Shown here: positions 1 to 9,877 of the stretch, one piece after another
Layout of the letters: every line of letters starts with the position of its first letter
How positions within the stretch are numbered: the stretch's first letter is position 1
From: Oceanospirillum sp047518265
Lineage (GTDB): Bacteria; Pseudomonadota; Gammaproteobacteria; Pseudomonadales; Halomonadaceae
Direction of reading: 5' to 3'
Assembly (NCBI GenBank): GCA_047518265.1
Contig: JAKZRG010000053.1
Span: forward strand, 1 to 64,000
Length of the DNA: 64,000 nt
Made by a program: the position numbers and the translations under genes
The notes under the pieces: generated by a model
The model's database searches: none
What the model was told of the DNA's origin: nothing
What the model saw: only the letters and a program-made list of their open reading frames with translations

Positions 1-1099
1 CAACAAAGCCTTGGCGGTTTTCTGGGCTTCCAATAGGATTTACTTCTAGAGCAAAGGTACTATCACCAAAAACCAATCGCGTATTATGAGTTTGAGTTAA
101 AGCTCCCAACATTTTACGCTGCATTTCAGGCTTTTTATGAAAGCTATCAATATTCTGACCTAATAATTCACTGGCATTGAAATCAGGCAACTCTTTTTGA
201 ATCTCACCCTCATTCCGCTTCAGCATCACCTGAATTGAATCATTTACATAGATAATATTCAGATCAGCATCGGACAACATGACATTGGTATTGACGACAT
301 CAAGACCTTTACGAATACGTTGAGTTTCTGTTAGTAATCGATTTTGATCTTCTTGTAATTGGGTTGCTTTCGCTTCGGCTGCAAGTGTATCGGTTAAATC
401 TTCCCACTCAACAATATAACCCTGGCGCTCACCATTATTAGAAATAGGATGAACCACTAGCGAAAATGTATTATCGCCAACACTAATTTTAGCCTTATGT
501 GCACTACTAAGACCTGAAAGCAATTTACGCTGATAGTTTGGATTACGATGAAAGATATCGATATTCTTACCAATAAGATTACCCGCTTCAAACTGAGGCA
601 TATTGGCTTGAATTTCAGCTTCACGATCACGCAGCATTCGCTGAATTGAAGCATTAACATAAATAATGTTTAGCTCAGCATCCGCAATCATAACGTTTGT
701 ATTAACAACGTCTAGACCACGCTTAATACGTGTCATTTGATCAAACTGTCGTGCCTCTTTTTGGCGTTTTTTCTGCTGCTCTGCCTGAGCATCACTCAAA
801 ATGCGTATAACTGAGCCAATTTCATTATCAACAACAGGATCAGTATTAGCAGGTTGTTTTCCATCAGCCATTTGCTTAGCAACAGCTAACAACTGATGCA
901 CAGGCTGATCAATTTGAGCCAACACTGAACGAGCACCTGTAAATAAAACCAGCAAAGCTGCAGCTTCCAATGCCAGTGCCCAATAGATAATATCCTCGCC
1001 CTGACCTAGTACAGTCACAAGAGCGCCAGCTGCGGTCAGTGCACCGGCCGAAAAGGCCACACTCAGCAACTTTGACCGAATTGAAGTTTTATTACTCAT
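1..1099 (-). CDS. PAS-PAS methyl-accepting chemotaxis protein (Aer2/McpB-like), N-terminal part
   Basis: The minus strand is open from ATG 1099 to the window edge (366 codons, no stop). A hydrophobic stretch spans about residues 12-60. A coiled linker follows, then two near-duplicate PAS domains at about 126-237 and 263-366+. Both begin GLDVVNTNVM and contain LNIIYVN. Each has a matching His (H184, H321) in an FH-x2-P context, and the first ends with EW (W232). The MCP signalling hairpin would lie beyond the edge. It is the last visible gene of an operon ordered like Pseudomonas che2 (mcp-cheY-cheA-cheW-aer2), where Aer2 is a haem-PAS oxygen receptor. That this protein binds haem is inference. 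A 93-bp repeat lies just upstream of its start. Confidence 0.85.
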   Translation of the reverse strand, partial: MSNKTSIRSKLLSVAFSAGALTAAGALVTVLGQGEDIIYWALALEAAALLVLFTGARSVLAQIDQPVHQLLAVAKQMADGKQPANTDPVVDNEIGSVIRILSDAQAEQQKKRQKEARQFDQMTRIKRGLDVVNTNVMIADAELNIIYVNASIQRMLRDREAEIQANMPQFEAGNLIGKNIDIFHRNPNYQRKLLSGLSSAHKAKISVGDNTFSLVVHPISNNGERQGYIVEWEDLTDTLAAEAKATQLQEDQNRLLTETQRIRKGLDVVNTNVMLSDADLNIIYVNDSIQVMLKRNEGEIQKELPDFNASELLGQNIDSFHKKPEMQRKMLGALTQTHNTRLVFGDSTFALEVNPIGSPENRQGFV

Positions 1100-1143
1100 T
1101 TGCCCGTTCTCCAACTGAACCTGCGTCTTCTATTCGAAAAAGT

Positions 1144-1236
1144 GTTACATACCTAAACCAAACTATTCCGATATTCTTCGAATTAACAACCAGAGAAAAT
1201 GGTAGCTGTCTGAAGAGAAGTCTTTGTTTAGGTGCT
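1144..1236. repeat. Dispersed ~90-bp repeat, copy A
   Basis: This element begins TACATACCTAAAC and ends TTTGTTTAGGTGC, so its ends are inverted copies of an ACCTAAACAAA-like core. An inner block reads CGATATTCT. A second copy with matching ends and inner block lies at 58258-58346. It fills most of the 143-bp gap between cheW and the PAS-PAS receptor gene. It could be a miniature mobile element or a shared regulatory site; I cannot tell which. Confidence 0.55.
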
Positions 1237-1242
1237 TATTGT

Positions 1243-1758
1243 TCATTCCGCTTGCATACGGCTTTTATCAACTAATGCCATTTCATCGCTAGACATTAGT
1301 TTTTCAATATCCACGATAATCAGCATTTGCTCATCAACAGTGGCTAAGCCAAGGATATATTCAGAATCAAAATTGGCCGAAAAGTCGGGTGGATTTTTAA
1401 TCTGCTCGCCGGCAAGGCTGACAACATCTGAAACGCCATCAACAACCATGCCCACCACCCTATCAGCCAGATTTAGAACAATCACAATGGTAAATTCATC
1501 GTAATGAGCTTCACCAACATTAAACTTAATTCTTAAATCAATAATAGGAACAATAACCCCTCGCAGGTTTATGACCCCTTTAATAAAAGTCGGGGCATTG
1601 GCAATCTTAGTAACAGAGCCATAGCCTCTAATTTCCTGCACTTTAAGAATATCAACGGCGTAGTGTTCATCACCCAATGAAAAGGTCAAATACTCTTGGC
1701 CTAATAAACGGCCAAACTCACTACTACTATCCTGGCCTTCGACTACCTGTTCAGTCAT
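1243..1758 (-). CDS. cheW: Chemotaxis coupling protein CheW
   Basis: The 171-residue protein is almost entirely one CheW domain (about residues 22-160). Typical stretches are EYLTFSLGDEHYAVDI, GVINLRGVIVPIIDLR and a C-terminal EQMLIIVDIEKLM. CheW bridges receptors to the P5 domain of CheA in the cytoplasmic array. ATG 1758 is preceded by a G-rich Shine-Dalgarno sequence, and the gene starts 9 bp after the cheA stop, so the two are probably co-translated. It lies in an operon with cheY, cheA and two receptor genes, so it most likely serves this dedicated array. Confidence 0.95.
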   Translation of the reverse strand: MTEQVVEGQDSSSEFGRLLGQEYLTFSLGDEHYAVDILKVQEIRGYGSVTKIANAPTFIKGVINLRGVIVPIIDLRIKFNVGEAHYDEFTIVIVLNLADRVVGMVVDGVSDVVSLAGEQIKNPPDFSANFDSEYILGLATVDEQMLIIVDIEKLMSSDEMALVDKSRMQAE

Positions 1759-1767
1759 ACATCCCCC

Positions 1768-4212
1768 CTACGCCAGTGCACTATTCAAATGTTTTTTGAC
1801 ACGATGTTTATGCATATCAATAATTTCTGCCACATCCAAAATAAGTGCTACACGACCTGTTCCTAATATAGTTGCACCCGAAACGCCGTCCACTTTACGA
1901 TAATTAGCTTCCAAGCTTTTAATAACAACCTGAGATTGACCAACGATATCATCTACGAATAGAGCCACTCGTTTACCATCTGTCTCTAAAATAATCATGA
2001 TGCCTTGCTCAAAATCAGTAAATTCGCCTGGCATATTCATCAAATCACTGAGACGGAGTATTGGTAAATATTCATCTCGTATGGCAATAACAGCCCCTTC
2101 GCCACTAACACTCTTAATATCCGATATTTCTGTTTGCATAGAACCGATAATACTGGTCAAAGGGATAATATAAATTTCATCTCCCAGAGAAACTTGCATA
2201 CCGTCAAGGATTGCCAGAGTGAGTGGCAAACGAATACTGATTCGAGTCCCTATGCCCTCTATCGATTCAATTTCTAGCCGTCCACCCAAGGATGTTATAT
2301 TTCTTTTAACAACATCCATGCCAACACCACGACCAGAAACATCTGTCACTTCAGCAGCAGTGGAAAACCCAGGAGCAAAAATCAACTGCCATACCTCACT
2401 ATCAGGCATGGAATCAGATACAGCCAAGCCTTTTTCAGCAGCTTTAGACAGGATGCTATCGCGATTTAAACCACCGCCATCATCCTGTACCTCTACCACG
2501 ATATTGCCGCCTTGATGAGATGCCCTAAGCAAAATGGTTCCGGTGGGGTCTTTATCTGCCGCTATTCTGGTTTCCGGCATTTCTATGCCGTGATCCAAGC
2601 TATTACGAATCAAATGAGTTAGTGGATCCGTTAACTTCTCAATCATGCTTCGATCAAGTTCAGTATTTTCACCCACCATTTCCAATTTAACTTTTTTATT
2701 CAATTTCCCTGCTAGATCTCGAACTACTCGAGGAAAACGACTAAAAACAAGACTAATAGGCATCATACGGATAGACATGACGGAATCTTGAAGGTCTCTG
2801 GTGTTACGTTCTAACTGAGCTAAACCATTAGCCATCTTTTCATGCAAAATAGGATCTACCTCAGAGGCCATCTGGGTCAGCATAGCTTGAGTAATAACAA
2901 GCTCACCCACCTGATTGATCAACTGATCAACCTTTTCAACACTTACCCGTATTGAAGACTCAACCGCTGCTGCTTTAGCGGGTGGCGGAGAGGATTTTTT
3001 TGCTAAAGATTTAGGTTTGGGACTAGCAGTAACTTCTTTTTTCTTTTCGGGCTGTTTTTCTACGTCACTGGATTTATCGACAATAGGTTCAAAAAAACCA
3101 TAACCATCAAACTCGGCTTGGACTTCTCCTTCATCCTTGTCTTTTACAGTATTTGAAGTATTTATTTTATCTAGAGCACTATCACTAGAACTCGCAACAA
3201 CCTCAGCATCCACTACATCTGTAGGTTCATCAGATGGGGCTTGATTATCGAGATCTTCGAAAAAGCCGTAGCCTAGATCCTCATCGGCAGCAACACCTTC
3301 CTCCGTTACAGCTTCCTCCGTTACAGCTTCGTCCAGATCATCAAAGAAACCATAACCTGGGTCTTCTGACTTATCATCTTTCAGTTCAATATCATCAAAG
3401 AAACCATAACCAAGATCATCATCTGACGTATCAGATATATTGGATACATCCTCAAAAAAACCAAAGCTTCCATCATCAGCATTCAATTCTTCATCAATTG
3501 ATATGCCTTCAGGGGGGACTAAAAACTCAACAAGCTCACGAATATCTTTTTTCTGCGATTCCGTTTGTAATGAAAACAACCAATCATCACCACCAGATTC
3601 TGGAGAATCAATTATCGTTAGTTCACCAAGCTCTTTAAGTGAATCAAAAAGCATTGAGGTATCATCACCAGGGTCAGGAAACCTGATAATAAAAGATTGA
3701 TTTATATTAGTTTCATCTACTCCTAAGGTATTACCTAAAGGTGCATCGACTTCTTCCTCTGATGCAATTACGCTGCTAGTACCCTCATCTACAACGGCAC
3801 TTTTTGGTGCATCCTCACCCTTAGCTTTAGCAAGCTGAACATCCAGTTCCGCTATCACTGCTTTAGACGGTTCTAAATCGGCTTCACCACCCTCTTGATG
3901 GGACTCTAGCAATCCTTTGAGTACATCCCCTGCCTGTAACGTGACATCAACCATTTCATCGGTTAAGTCAGCATCACCTTTTCGTACAAGATCCAACAGG
4001 GTTTCCAGCTCATGAGTCACATCAGTCATATCATGAAAGCCAAAAGTACCACTATTGCCCTTAATGGAGTGCGCGGCCCTGAACACGGCATTCAGGTCAT
4101 CCATATCCGGCGCCTGAACATCCATATTGAGCATCAAACTTTCCATTGTCGCCAAATGTTCGGCGGTCTCCTCAAAGAAAAGCTGATTAAATTGGCTTAA
4201 ATCAAATGACAT
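1768..4212 (-). CDS. cheA: Chemotaxis histidine kinase CheA with repeat-bearing acidic linker
   Basis: The order is that of a full CheA. The HPt domain (1-105) carries the phosphorylatable His48 in AAHSIKG. A P2-like domain follows (about 170-240), then a long acidic linker (245-410), the dimerisation domain (about 420-490), the ATPase (NSLDHGIE, DDGGGL, GRGVGMDVV) and a CheW-like P5 domain. It autophosphorylates under receptor control and passes phosphate to the adjacent CheY. At 814 residues it is longer than the roughly 650 of E. coli CheA because of the linker. The linker has five copies of a G-[YF]-G-F-F-[DE] motif at residues 249, 268, 286, 314 and 370. It lies between cheY and cheW on the same strand. 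Confidence 0.96.
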   Translation of the reverse strand: MSFDLSQFNQLFFEETAEHLATMESLMLNMDVQAPDMDDLNAVFRAAHSIKGNSGTFGFHDMTDVTHELETLLDLVRKGDADLTDEMVDVTLQAGDVLKGLLESHQEGGEADLEPSKAVIAELDVQLAKAKGEDAPKSAVVDEGTSSVIASEEEVDAPLGNTLGVDETNINQSFIIRFPDPGDDTSMLFDSLKELGELTIIDSPESGGDDWLFSLQTESQKKDIRELVEFLVPPEGISIDEELNADDGSFGFFEDVSNISDTSDDDLGYGFFDDIELKDDKSEDPGYGFFDDLDEAVTEEAVTEEGVAADEDLGYGFFEDLDNQAPSDEPTDVVDAEVVASSSDSALDKINTSNTVKDKDEGEVQAEFDGYGFFEPIVDKSSDVEKQPEKKKEVTASPKPKSLAKKSSPPPAKAAAVESSIRVSVEKVDQLINQVGELVITQAMLTQMASEVDPILHEKMANGLAQLERNTRDLQDSVMSIRMMPISLVFSRFPRVVRDLAGKLNKKVKLEMVGENTELDRSMIEKLTDPLTHLIRNSLDHGIEMPETRIAADKDPTGTILLRASHQGGNIVVEVQDDGGGLNRDSILSKAAEKGLAVSDSMPDSEVWQLIFAPGFSTAAEVTDVSGRGVGMDVVKRNITSLGGRLEIESIEGIGTRISIRLPLTLAILDGMQVSLGDEIYIIPLTSIIGSMQTEISDIKSVSGEGAVIAIRDEYLPILRLSDLMNMPGEFTDFEQGIMIILETDGKRVALFVDDIVGQSQVVIKSLEANYRKVDGVSGATILGTGRVALILDVAEIIDMHKHRVKKHLNSALA

Positions 4213-4244
4213 GGCAAAGCATCCACTTTACAAAAGGAACAGAA

Positions 4245-4610
4245 TTAACCCACCACTTTTTTAACAACTTCTAACAATTTAGATGGGTCAAATGGCTTCA
4301 CTAACCATCCAGTCGCTTTTGCAGCACGTCCTTTTGCCTTCATGTCATCACTAGATTCAGTGGTTAACATTAAGATAGGTGTACTGCGATACTGAGGTAT
4401 AGCTCGGAGTGATTTAATCAATGTTAAACCATCCATTTTAGGCATATTTTGATCGGTCAGTACAAGATCAAACTGAGCTGTCTTAGCCTTATTCAATCCA
4501 TCTTGCCCATCAACGGCTTCTACCACCTCGTAACCCGCACCCTTAAGAGTGAAAGCCACCATCTGACGAATTGAGGCTGCGTCATCTACCGTCAGAATTT
4601 TTTTGGCCAT
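4245..4610 (-). CDS. cheY: Chemotaxis response regulator CheY
   Basis: This is a stand-alone receiver domain of 121 residues. It has the acidic pair D9-D10, phosphoacceptor D53 (TDQNMPKMDG), T83 in MLTTE and K105 in VKPFD. ATG 4610 is chosen because GAGGAA precedes it by a few bases; a TTG at 4622 would overlap that Shine-Dalgarno. The spacing to the receptor gene upstream (22 bp) and cheA downstream (32 bp) indicates one operon. In the che2-type systems this resembles, the CheY output is not clearly flagellar, so its target here is open. Confidence 0.95.
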   Translation of the reverse strand: MAKKILTVDDAASIRQMVAFTLKGAGYEVVEAVDGQDGLNKAKTAQFDLVLTDQNMPKMDGLTLIKSLRAIPQYRSTPILMLTTESSDDMKAKGRAAKATGWLVKPFDPSKLLEVVKKVVG

Positions 4611-4632
4611 AAGTTCCTCCAACCAAAATCAG

Positions 4633-5841
4633 TTAAAATAATTCAATATCACCTGAACCCATATCATCATGTGCTACTGGTGAATGTTTCATATTATCAA
4701 TTTTTTCACGGGTTTCTTTCAATCGTTGACGAATATGCTCAAGTACCTCGTGAGAAGTGTGGGCACTGTCTTCCCGTGTTAAATGAGCTAACTCATCCAT
4801 CAATTCATGGATCATCTCTAAACGAGTTTTAGTATGATCCAACAACTGAGTAGTCATGTCTTGAAACTGTAGACCAGTTGTAGCCTGATTGATATTTTCA
4901 TCAACCTCAGCAGCCAACTCTTTTTGACAACTCAACGCCAAACCTGACTCGTGGTTTATCTCTTCTAACCGAGACATAACCCCTTCTATACGCTTTTTCG
5001 ATTCACTAGCAAAGCCCATATCCACAGATGAAATACGTTGAATCGAGGTATCAGCGCTATTGAATGAGGCGTGTAAATCAGACATTAATGAACGAATTTG
5101 ATCACTAAAATGGGTTGTCTTTTTAGATAGAGCTCGCACTTCATCAGCAACAACAGCAAAACCTCTCCCAGCCTCACCCGCTCTTGCTGCTTCAATTGCT
5201 GCATTTAGAGCTAATAGATTGGTTTGATCAGCAATATCGTCAATTTCATCTAGCAACTTTACAATGCCACCAATTTTTCCTGCCATCTCATCCATAATAT
5301 CGACTAAGCCCATTGCAAACTTGCTGGCCTGAACGGCGTTATCCATAAAGACTTCAAAAGTCTCTGTTGTATCATGAATAAAGGTAGAAAAAATCGAATC
5401 AACACTTTCCCCACCAGCTAGCTGATTTGAGATTTTATTACTCAATTCCTGCTGCTGCTGAGTTTTGGCATGTACTTCGGTGAAATTGTAGATTAATTGA
5501 CTAATCGCCTCATCCAATAAACCTTTAACTTGCTGGATTTCTTCACGTGATTCTTTGAACTCACTAGCAAGACTAATAGAAAATTCATTAAACGTTTCAG
5601 AGGTATCCTGAGCCAATGCATCTGCCGACTCGGAGAAGTCAACTCCATCCTCTGAACTTTTAAGAGAATTACTAACAGCAAACAAAGTAATAAATAGAGC
5701 GATTAATGCAAGAATAAAGCTGACATGATGATTGAGGGCTAAAAAATAGCCTCCTCCCCATACTATAACGGCGACCACCAAGCTTGATAAGACAGCCATC
5801 ATAGGGGGCATTTGACCTCCCTGACTCCTCACTTGACTCAT
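4633..5841 (-). CDS. Methyl-accepting chemotaxis protein with membrane anchor and no large periplasmic domain
   Basis: The protein has 402 residues. A hydrophobic double segment at about 15-58 forms one or two membrane helices with almost no periplasmic loop. A coiled-coil region then leads to the conserved signalling tip (NLLALNAAIEAARAGEAGRG). It therefore senses in the membrane or cytoplasm, or serves as an array scaffold. ATG 5841 has AGGAG seven bases upstream; the longer TTG reading from 5865 would place that Shine-Dalgarno inside the gene. It is the first gene of the che operon, the place held by PA0180 in Pseudomonas che2. The C-terminus ends GDIELF and lacks an obvious CheR-binding aromatic pentapeptide. 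Confidence 0.9.
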   Translation of the reverse strand: MSQVRSQGGQMPPMMAVLSSLVVAVIVWGGGYFLALNHHVSFILALIALFITLFAVSNSLKSSEDGVDFSESADALAQDTSETFNEFSISLASEFKESREEIQQVKGLLDEAISQLIYNFTEVHAKTQQQQELSNKISNQLAGGESVDSIFSTFIHDTTETFEVFMDNAVQASKFAMGLVDIMDEMAGKIGGIVKLLDEIDDIADQTNLLALNAAIEAARAGEAGRGFAVVADEVRALSKKTTHFSDQIRSLMSDLHASFNSADTSIQRISSVDMGFASESKKRIEGVMSRLEEINHESGLALSCQKELAAEVDENINQATTGLQFQDMTTQLLDHTKTRLEMIHELMDELAHLTREDSAHTSHEVLEHIRQRLKETREKIDNMKHSPVAHDDMGSGDIELF

Positions 5842-6048
5842 TAAATACTCCTGTACCCTATTCAAGCTTAAAATATTATGACTTTAGTACTCGATCTGCG
5901 ATAAATCTAACAAAAAATCCAAACCTGAAAAATACAACAAATAGATTAGATTTGAATTAAAAATTCATTTTATCCTTTGAATCTACAGGATTTTTCCTGA
6001 TATATACTCTAAGCATATACCGTATTCCTCAGATCGCAAAGTAACTTA

Positions 6049-9000
6049 TTAAACATTTAGATTTTCTGACAACCAACTATGTGCATCATCTGCAGGTAAA
6101 GGCTTACTATAAAGCCAACCCTGATGCATATTAGCCCCTTTATCTCTCAAATACGCTGCTTGCTGCTCTGTTTCAACACCTTCTGCCACAACCTCAAGTG
6201 CCATACTGTCAGCAATTGATAGAATAGCATCTACTAAAACTCTATCACCATTATCTTTATCCAAATCAGAAACAAAGGTTTTATCAATCTTAATGATACT
6301 TAACGGCAGCTTCTTTAAATAACTTAGCGATGAATAGCCTGTACCGAAATCATCAATCGCAATTCTAAATCCTTGATCCCTTAATCGCTCCAGTTTTTTC
6401 ACTGAATCCCCTGTTGGGTCTAAGAATAGAGATTCTGTAACCTCTATGGTCACACTATTAGCCGTCACATCAAGAGCCTGCAGAATAGTTATAAAATTTT
6501 CAACATGTCGCTCATCTGTAGCAATTTGCTTAGACGATAGATTAACAGCCATACAGAGCTGAGGATGATCTTTCTGCCAAAGTGCCAGTTGCGTTACCGC
6601 CTCCTGAAAGACCCACCACCCTAACGGTAAAATCAACCCTGTCTCTTCAGCCAGAGGAATAAAGCGATCAGGAGGAATCAAGCCTTTATCAGGATGTATC
6701 CAACGCACTAGCGCCTCAAATTTAACCAACCTTCCATTACTATCAACAATTGGCTGATAATATACTGTAAACTCTCTCCTATTAATGGCATTGCGCATAT
6801 CATTTTGTAAATTTTGTCGCTCTTCCGCCTCTGCCTGCATCTCTGAGGTAAAGTATCGATAAGTACGACGCCCAGCAGACTTGGCAGCATACATAGCCTG
6901 ATCCGCATTCTGCAAAATACGTTTGATTTCACTGCCATCATCAGGAAATACTGTAATTCCAATACTTGCAGAGATATGGGCGCTATTGTGCCCTAAATTA
7001 TAAACTCTGGATAAACTATCAATTACCTTAATCGCAACTCCCGCTATATCGTCTATATGATTAAAGTGCGGAATAATGACAGTAAATTCATCCCCCCCCA
7101 AACGGGCGATAGTATCCGTTGCCCTTGTTGCTTTCTGCAAACGATTAGCCACTTCTTTCAATAAATCATCGCCAGCCTCATGACCAAGCGTGTCATTTAC
7201 TTCCTTAAAGTGATCTAAATCTATAAACATCACCGCGCCGCGAGTGCGTTGGCGATCAACCGATACAATTGCCTGCTTAAGCCGATCATGAAAAAGCCCT
7301 CTATTGGGAATACCCGTTAGCGCATCATAATTAGCCTGATATTGAATTAACTCTTCCTTTTCTTTTCGATCCGTAATATCTGTAAACACAGCAACATAGT
7401 TTTCTATATCACCGCTATCACCTTTCAGCGCTGTTATCGACAGCCACTCTACATATAGCTCACCGTCTAGGCGGCGATTCCATACCTCACCTTGCCAACG
7501 ACCATACTGCTTAAGAGTCAACCACATTTCTTGATAAAAATGTTTAGTCTGACGCCCTGAACTCAATACACTTGGGTTCTTCCCCTCTACATCAGGCAAA
7601 CCATAACCAGTGATCCGAGTGAAAGCCGGATTTACAGACAATATTTTATTTTGAGCGTCTGTTACCACAATGGCTTCAGCGGTATTATCATAAACAGATG
7701 CAGCCAACTTCAGACGCTGATCATTTAAGCGGCTCTCTGTAATATCCTCTCCTATACCGGCAATATTCCTGAGGTTGCCATTAATATCATATGTGGCAAA
7801 ATTAATACTACGCATCCAACGAATACCACCGTCAGGGCGTACTATTCTATACTTTAAAATCTCCGGTTCAGAGGATACAGCGCTAAAAACCCGCCTGACT
7901 TCGTCCTTGTCATCAGGATGAATACAAGAAAAGAAATCGTTTTCTCCATCCAACACAGCCTGACTTGAATGATGAGTAATTCGCTCATACCCTTTGCTTA
8001 GTAGATCTATCTCAGCCCAATCCGGCTTAGCAAGCCAAAAAACCCCGGGCGCATTTTCTGCAAATAGGCGAAAACGCTCTTCACTATCCTCCAGCGCAGC
8101 TTGAGCCTCCAACATACTTGAGATATCTACCAAATCAGCAACAAAACAAATATCACCTTCATAGTTAATCTTTTGCACCCCCAAGAGAAAGCTAACTTCG
8201 TGATTATTATCAGCCCGATATAATGTCAGCTTTCTATCACGCACATAATCACTTTGCTCAGCACTCTGCACTAAGTCTGAATAACTCCCCGACTGAACAA
8301 AAAAGTCAACTATTGACAAACCCACTAAGCTATCAGGATCGATACCCAATAAACGTTGAGACGAGGGATTTGAAAAACGGACCAAACCATCATGAATCCG
8401 AATAATCATAATGAGGCTTTGGGCCGCATCGGTAACAGCCCTAAGTTCTGACTCACTCTGTATCAACTGCCTTTCAATGCGCTTGCTTGCTGTCACATCC
8501 TGAAATGTACCAAAAACTCTCAAAGGCTTTTTTAGAACAGTTAAATCAACAACACCTTCACTGTGAACCCAACGCATCTCACCATCGGGCCTAACAATAC
8601 GAAAGTCCATTTGGTATCGGCCGCCCTGATTCATCGCTTGCTTAGTTTGCTGTCGAACCGTATCTAGATCTTCTTGATAGACAAAATCTAAATACCCCTT
8701 GTCTTTAAGATAAGGATCAGATTTATCCAAACCAAACAAACGATAGGCTTCATCTGACCAGAAAATATCATTCACAGGAATATGCCAAGACCAACTACCA
8801 ATCTGTCCAACCCTTTGCGCCTGATCCAACATCATTTGCTGCTTTTCAATCAAAGTCAGTGAACGTAACTCCTTAAAGCGCAGCCACTGCACAATCAAAA
8901 TAATTACAATAAGAAAACCAGCAAGACAATAAATCCAGATACGGGCCATTAATGGCCCGTGAAACTGATTTAAAGGAACAGCAGCAATCTGCCAACGGGC

Positions 9001-9708
9001 GCTTGGTAAATCCACATCCTGTAGCACATGCTTTTGATCAAAAACAGCTTCTTTACCAAAAAACACTTGGCCAGTAGAGAACTCATAAGTACTACGAATA
9101 GATACTAGATAATCTCTGGACAACTGAAGAATACCTACACGGTCATATAAACTATTTAGCGAGATAGGGAATGACAACAAGCCTGCAATATCACTTGAAA
9201 TTGGATTAACAATTGGGATTCGAACAATAAAAGCCTGACCACCTTGCAACAACTGGACAGGGCCCGAAAATTGAACCCTGCCACTTTGCATTGCCTCTCG
9301 GGCCGATACCGCCTGAGACGGGATATCTAATAGATTCCCTCCTAAAATAGCCCTATTATTTTCTTCAGGATATACGCGCACCATATTGTACTGCTGATCA
9401 GACACCCCTACATTGTTAATCAAAGGGTTGTTCTGCAAGAAAAGCTGGGATATTTGTTTAAAGTCAGAATCGCTCAAAGCAGGGTTAACGGCTAAGTATG
9501 CTGCCAACCCACGTACACTGACAATATTTGAGCTCAGCGTACTCTCTAAACGAGCCCCTATCTCAGATAAACGAGAACGAACTTCCAATTCATGCTCTTG
9601 ATGCTGCTGCTTAGTCAAAATCGACTCAAGATATACTGCCGCAATCAGAACCCCAGCCACTGCAATAAGCATGACTAGCCAATTTATAAAATAAGCTCGA
9701 CTATTCAC
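6049..9708 (-). CDS. CHASE-PAS-GGDEF-EAL membrane protein (c-di-GMP turnover)
   Basis: This is a protein of about 1219 residues. It has a membrane helix near residues 9-28, a periplasmic CHASE-type sensor (about 75-225) and a second helix near 258-278. Four PAS domains follow, then a GGDEF domain with intact RLGGDEF and an RATD inhibitory site just before it, and an EAL domain with FEALVRW and later DDFGTGYSS. Both cyclase and phosphodiesterase motifs look intact, so which activity dominates cannot be read from sequence. GTG 9708 is preferred because AAGG lies seven bases upstream; TTG 9711 is the alternative. It is divergent from the CpxR-like regulator, sharing a 166-bp promoter region. Confidence 0.92.
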   Translation of the reverse strand: MNSRAYFINWLVMLIAVAGVLIAAVYLESILTKQQHQEHELEVRSRLSEIGARLESTLSSNIVSVRGLAAYLAVNPALSDSDFKQISQLFLQNNPLINNVGVSDQQYNMVRVYPEENNRAILGGNLLDIPSQAVSAREAMQSGRVQFSGPVQLLQGGQAFIVRIPIVNPISSDIAGLLSFPISLNSLYDRVGILQLSRDYLVSIRSTYEFSTGQVFFGKEAVFDQKHVLQDVDLPSARWQIAAVPLNQFHGPLMARIWIYCLAGFLIVIILIVQWLRFKELRSLTLIEKQQMMLDQAQRVGQIGSWSWHIPVNDIFWSDEAYRLFGLDKSDPYLKDKGYLDFVYQEDLDTVRQQTKQAMNQGGRYQMDFRIVRPDGEMRWVHSEGVVDLTVLKKPLRVFGTFQDVTASKRIERQLIQSESELRAVTDAAQSLIMIIRIHDGLVRFSNPSSQRLLGIDPDSLVGLSIVDFFVQSGSYSDLVQSAEQSDYVRDRKLTLYRADNNHEVSFLLGVQKINYEGDICFVADLVDISSMLEAQAALEDSEERFRLFAENAPGVFWLAKPDWAEIDLLSKGYERITHHSSQAVLDGENDFFSCIHPDDKDEVRRVFSAVSSEPEILKYRIVRPDGGIRWMRSINFATYDINGNLRNIAGIGEDITESRLNDQRLKLAASVYDNTAEAIVVTDAQNKILSVNPAFTRITGYGLPDVEGKNPSVLSSGRQTKHFYQEMWLTLKQYGRWQGEVWNRRLDGELYVEWLSITALKGDSGDIENYVAVFTDITDRKEKEELIQYQANYDALTGIPNRGLFHDRLKQAIVSVDRQRTRGAVMFIDLDHFKEVNDTLGHEAGDDLLKEVANRLQKATRATDTIARLGGDEFTVIIPHFNHIDDIAGVAIKVIDSLSRVYNLGHNSAHISASIGITVFPDDGSEIKRILQNADQAMYAAKSAGRRTYRYFTSEMQAEAEERQNLQNDMRNAINRREFTVYYQPIVDSNGRLVKFEALVRWIHPDKGLIPPDRFIPLAEETGLILPLGWWVFQEAVTQLALWQKDHPQLCMAVNLSSKQIATDERHVENFITILQALDVTANSVTIEVTESLFLDPTGDSVKKLERLRDQGFRIAIDDFGTGYSSLSYLKKLPLSIIKIDKTFVSDLDKDNGDRVLVDAILSIADSMALEVVAEGVETEQQAAYLRDKGANMHQGWLYSKPLPADDAHSWLSENLNV

Positions 9709-9877
9709 CAAAAAACCTTAAACAACAATATGTTAGCGAACATGCTAAAAAAGATACCCTTATAATACAATCACAACAGCAAAAGTTATGTAAATCTATT
9801 GTAAATTAGCAGCCCAAGAGAGTAACAATAACCTATATTCGGCTAAAATAACGAGACTCACCCCAAGAGAAGAAAAA

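Noticed and set aside
3234..3638. 134-codon plus-strand frame opposite cheA
   Set aside because: It is antisense to the acidic repeat-bearing linker of CheA. The His/Gln/Leu-rich composition is a by-product of the GAT/GAA-rich codons on the coding strand.
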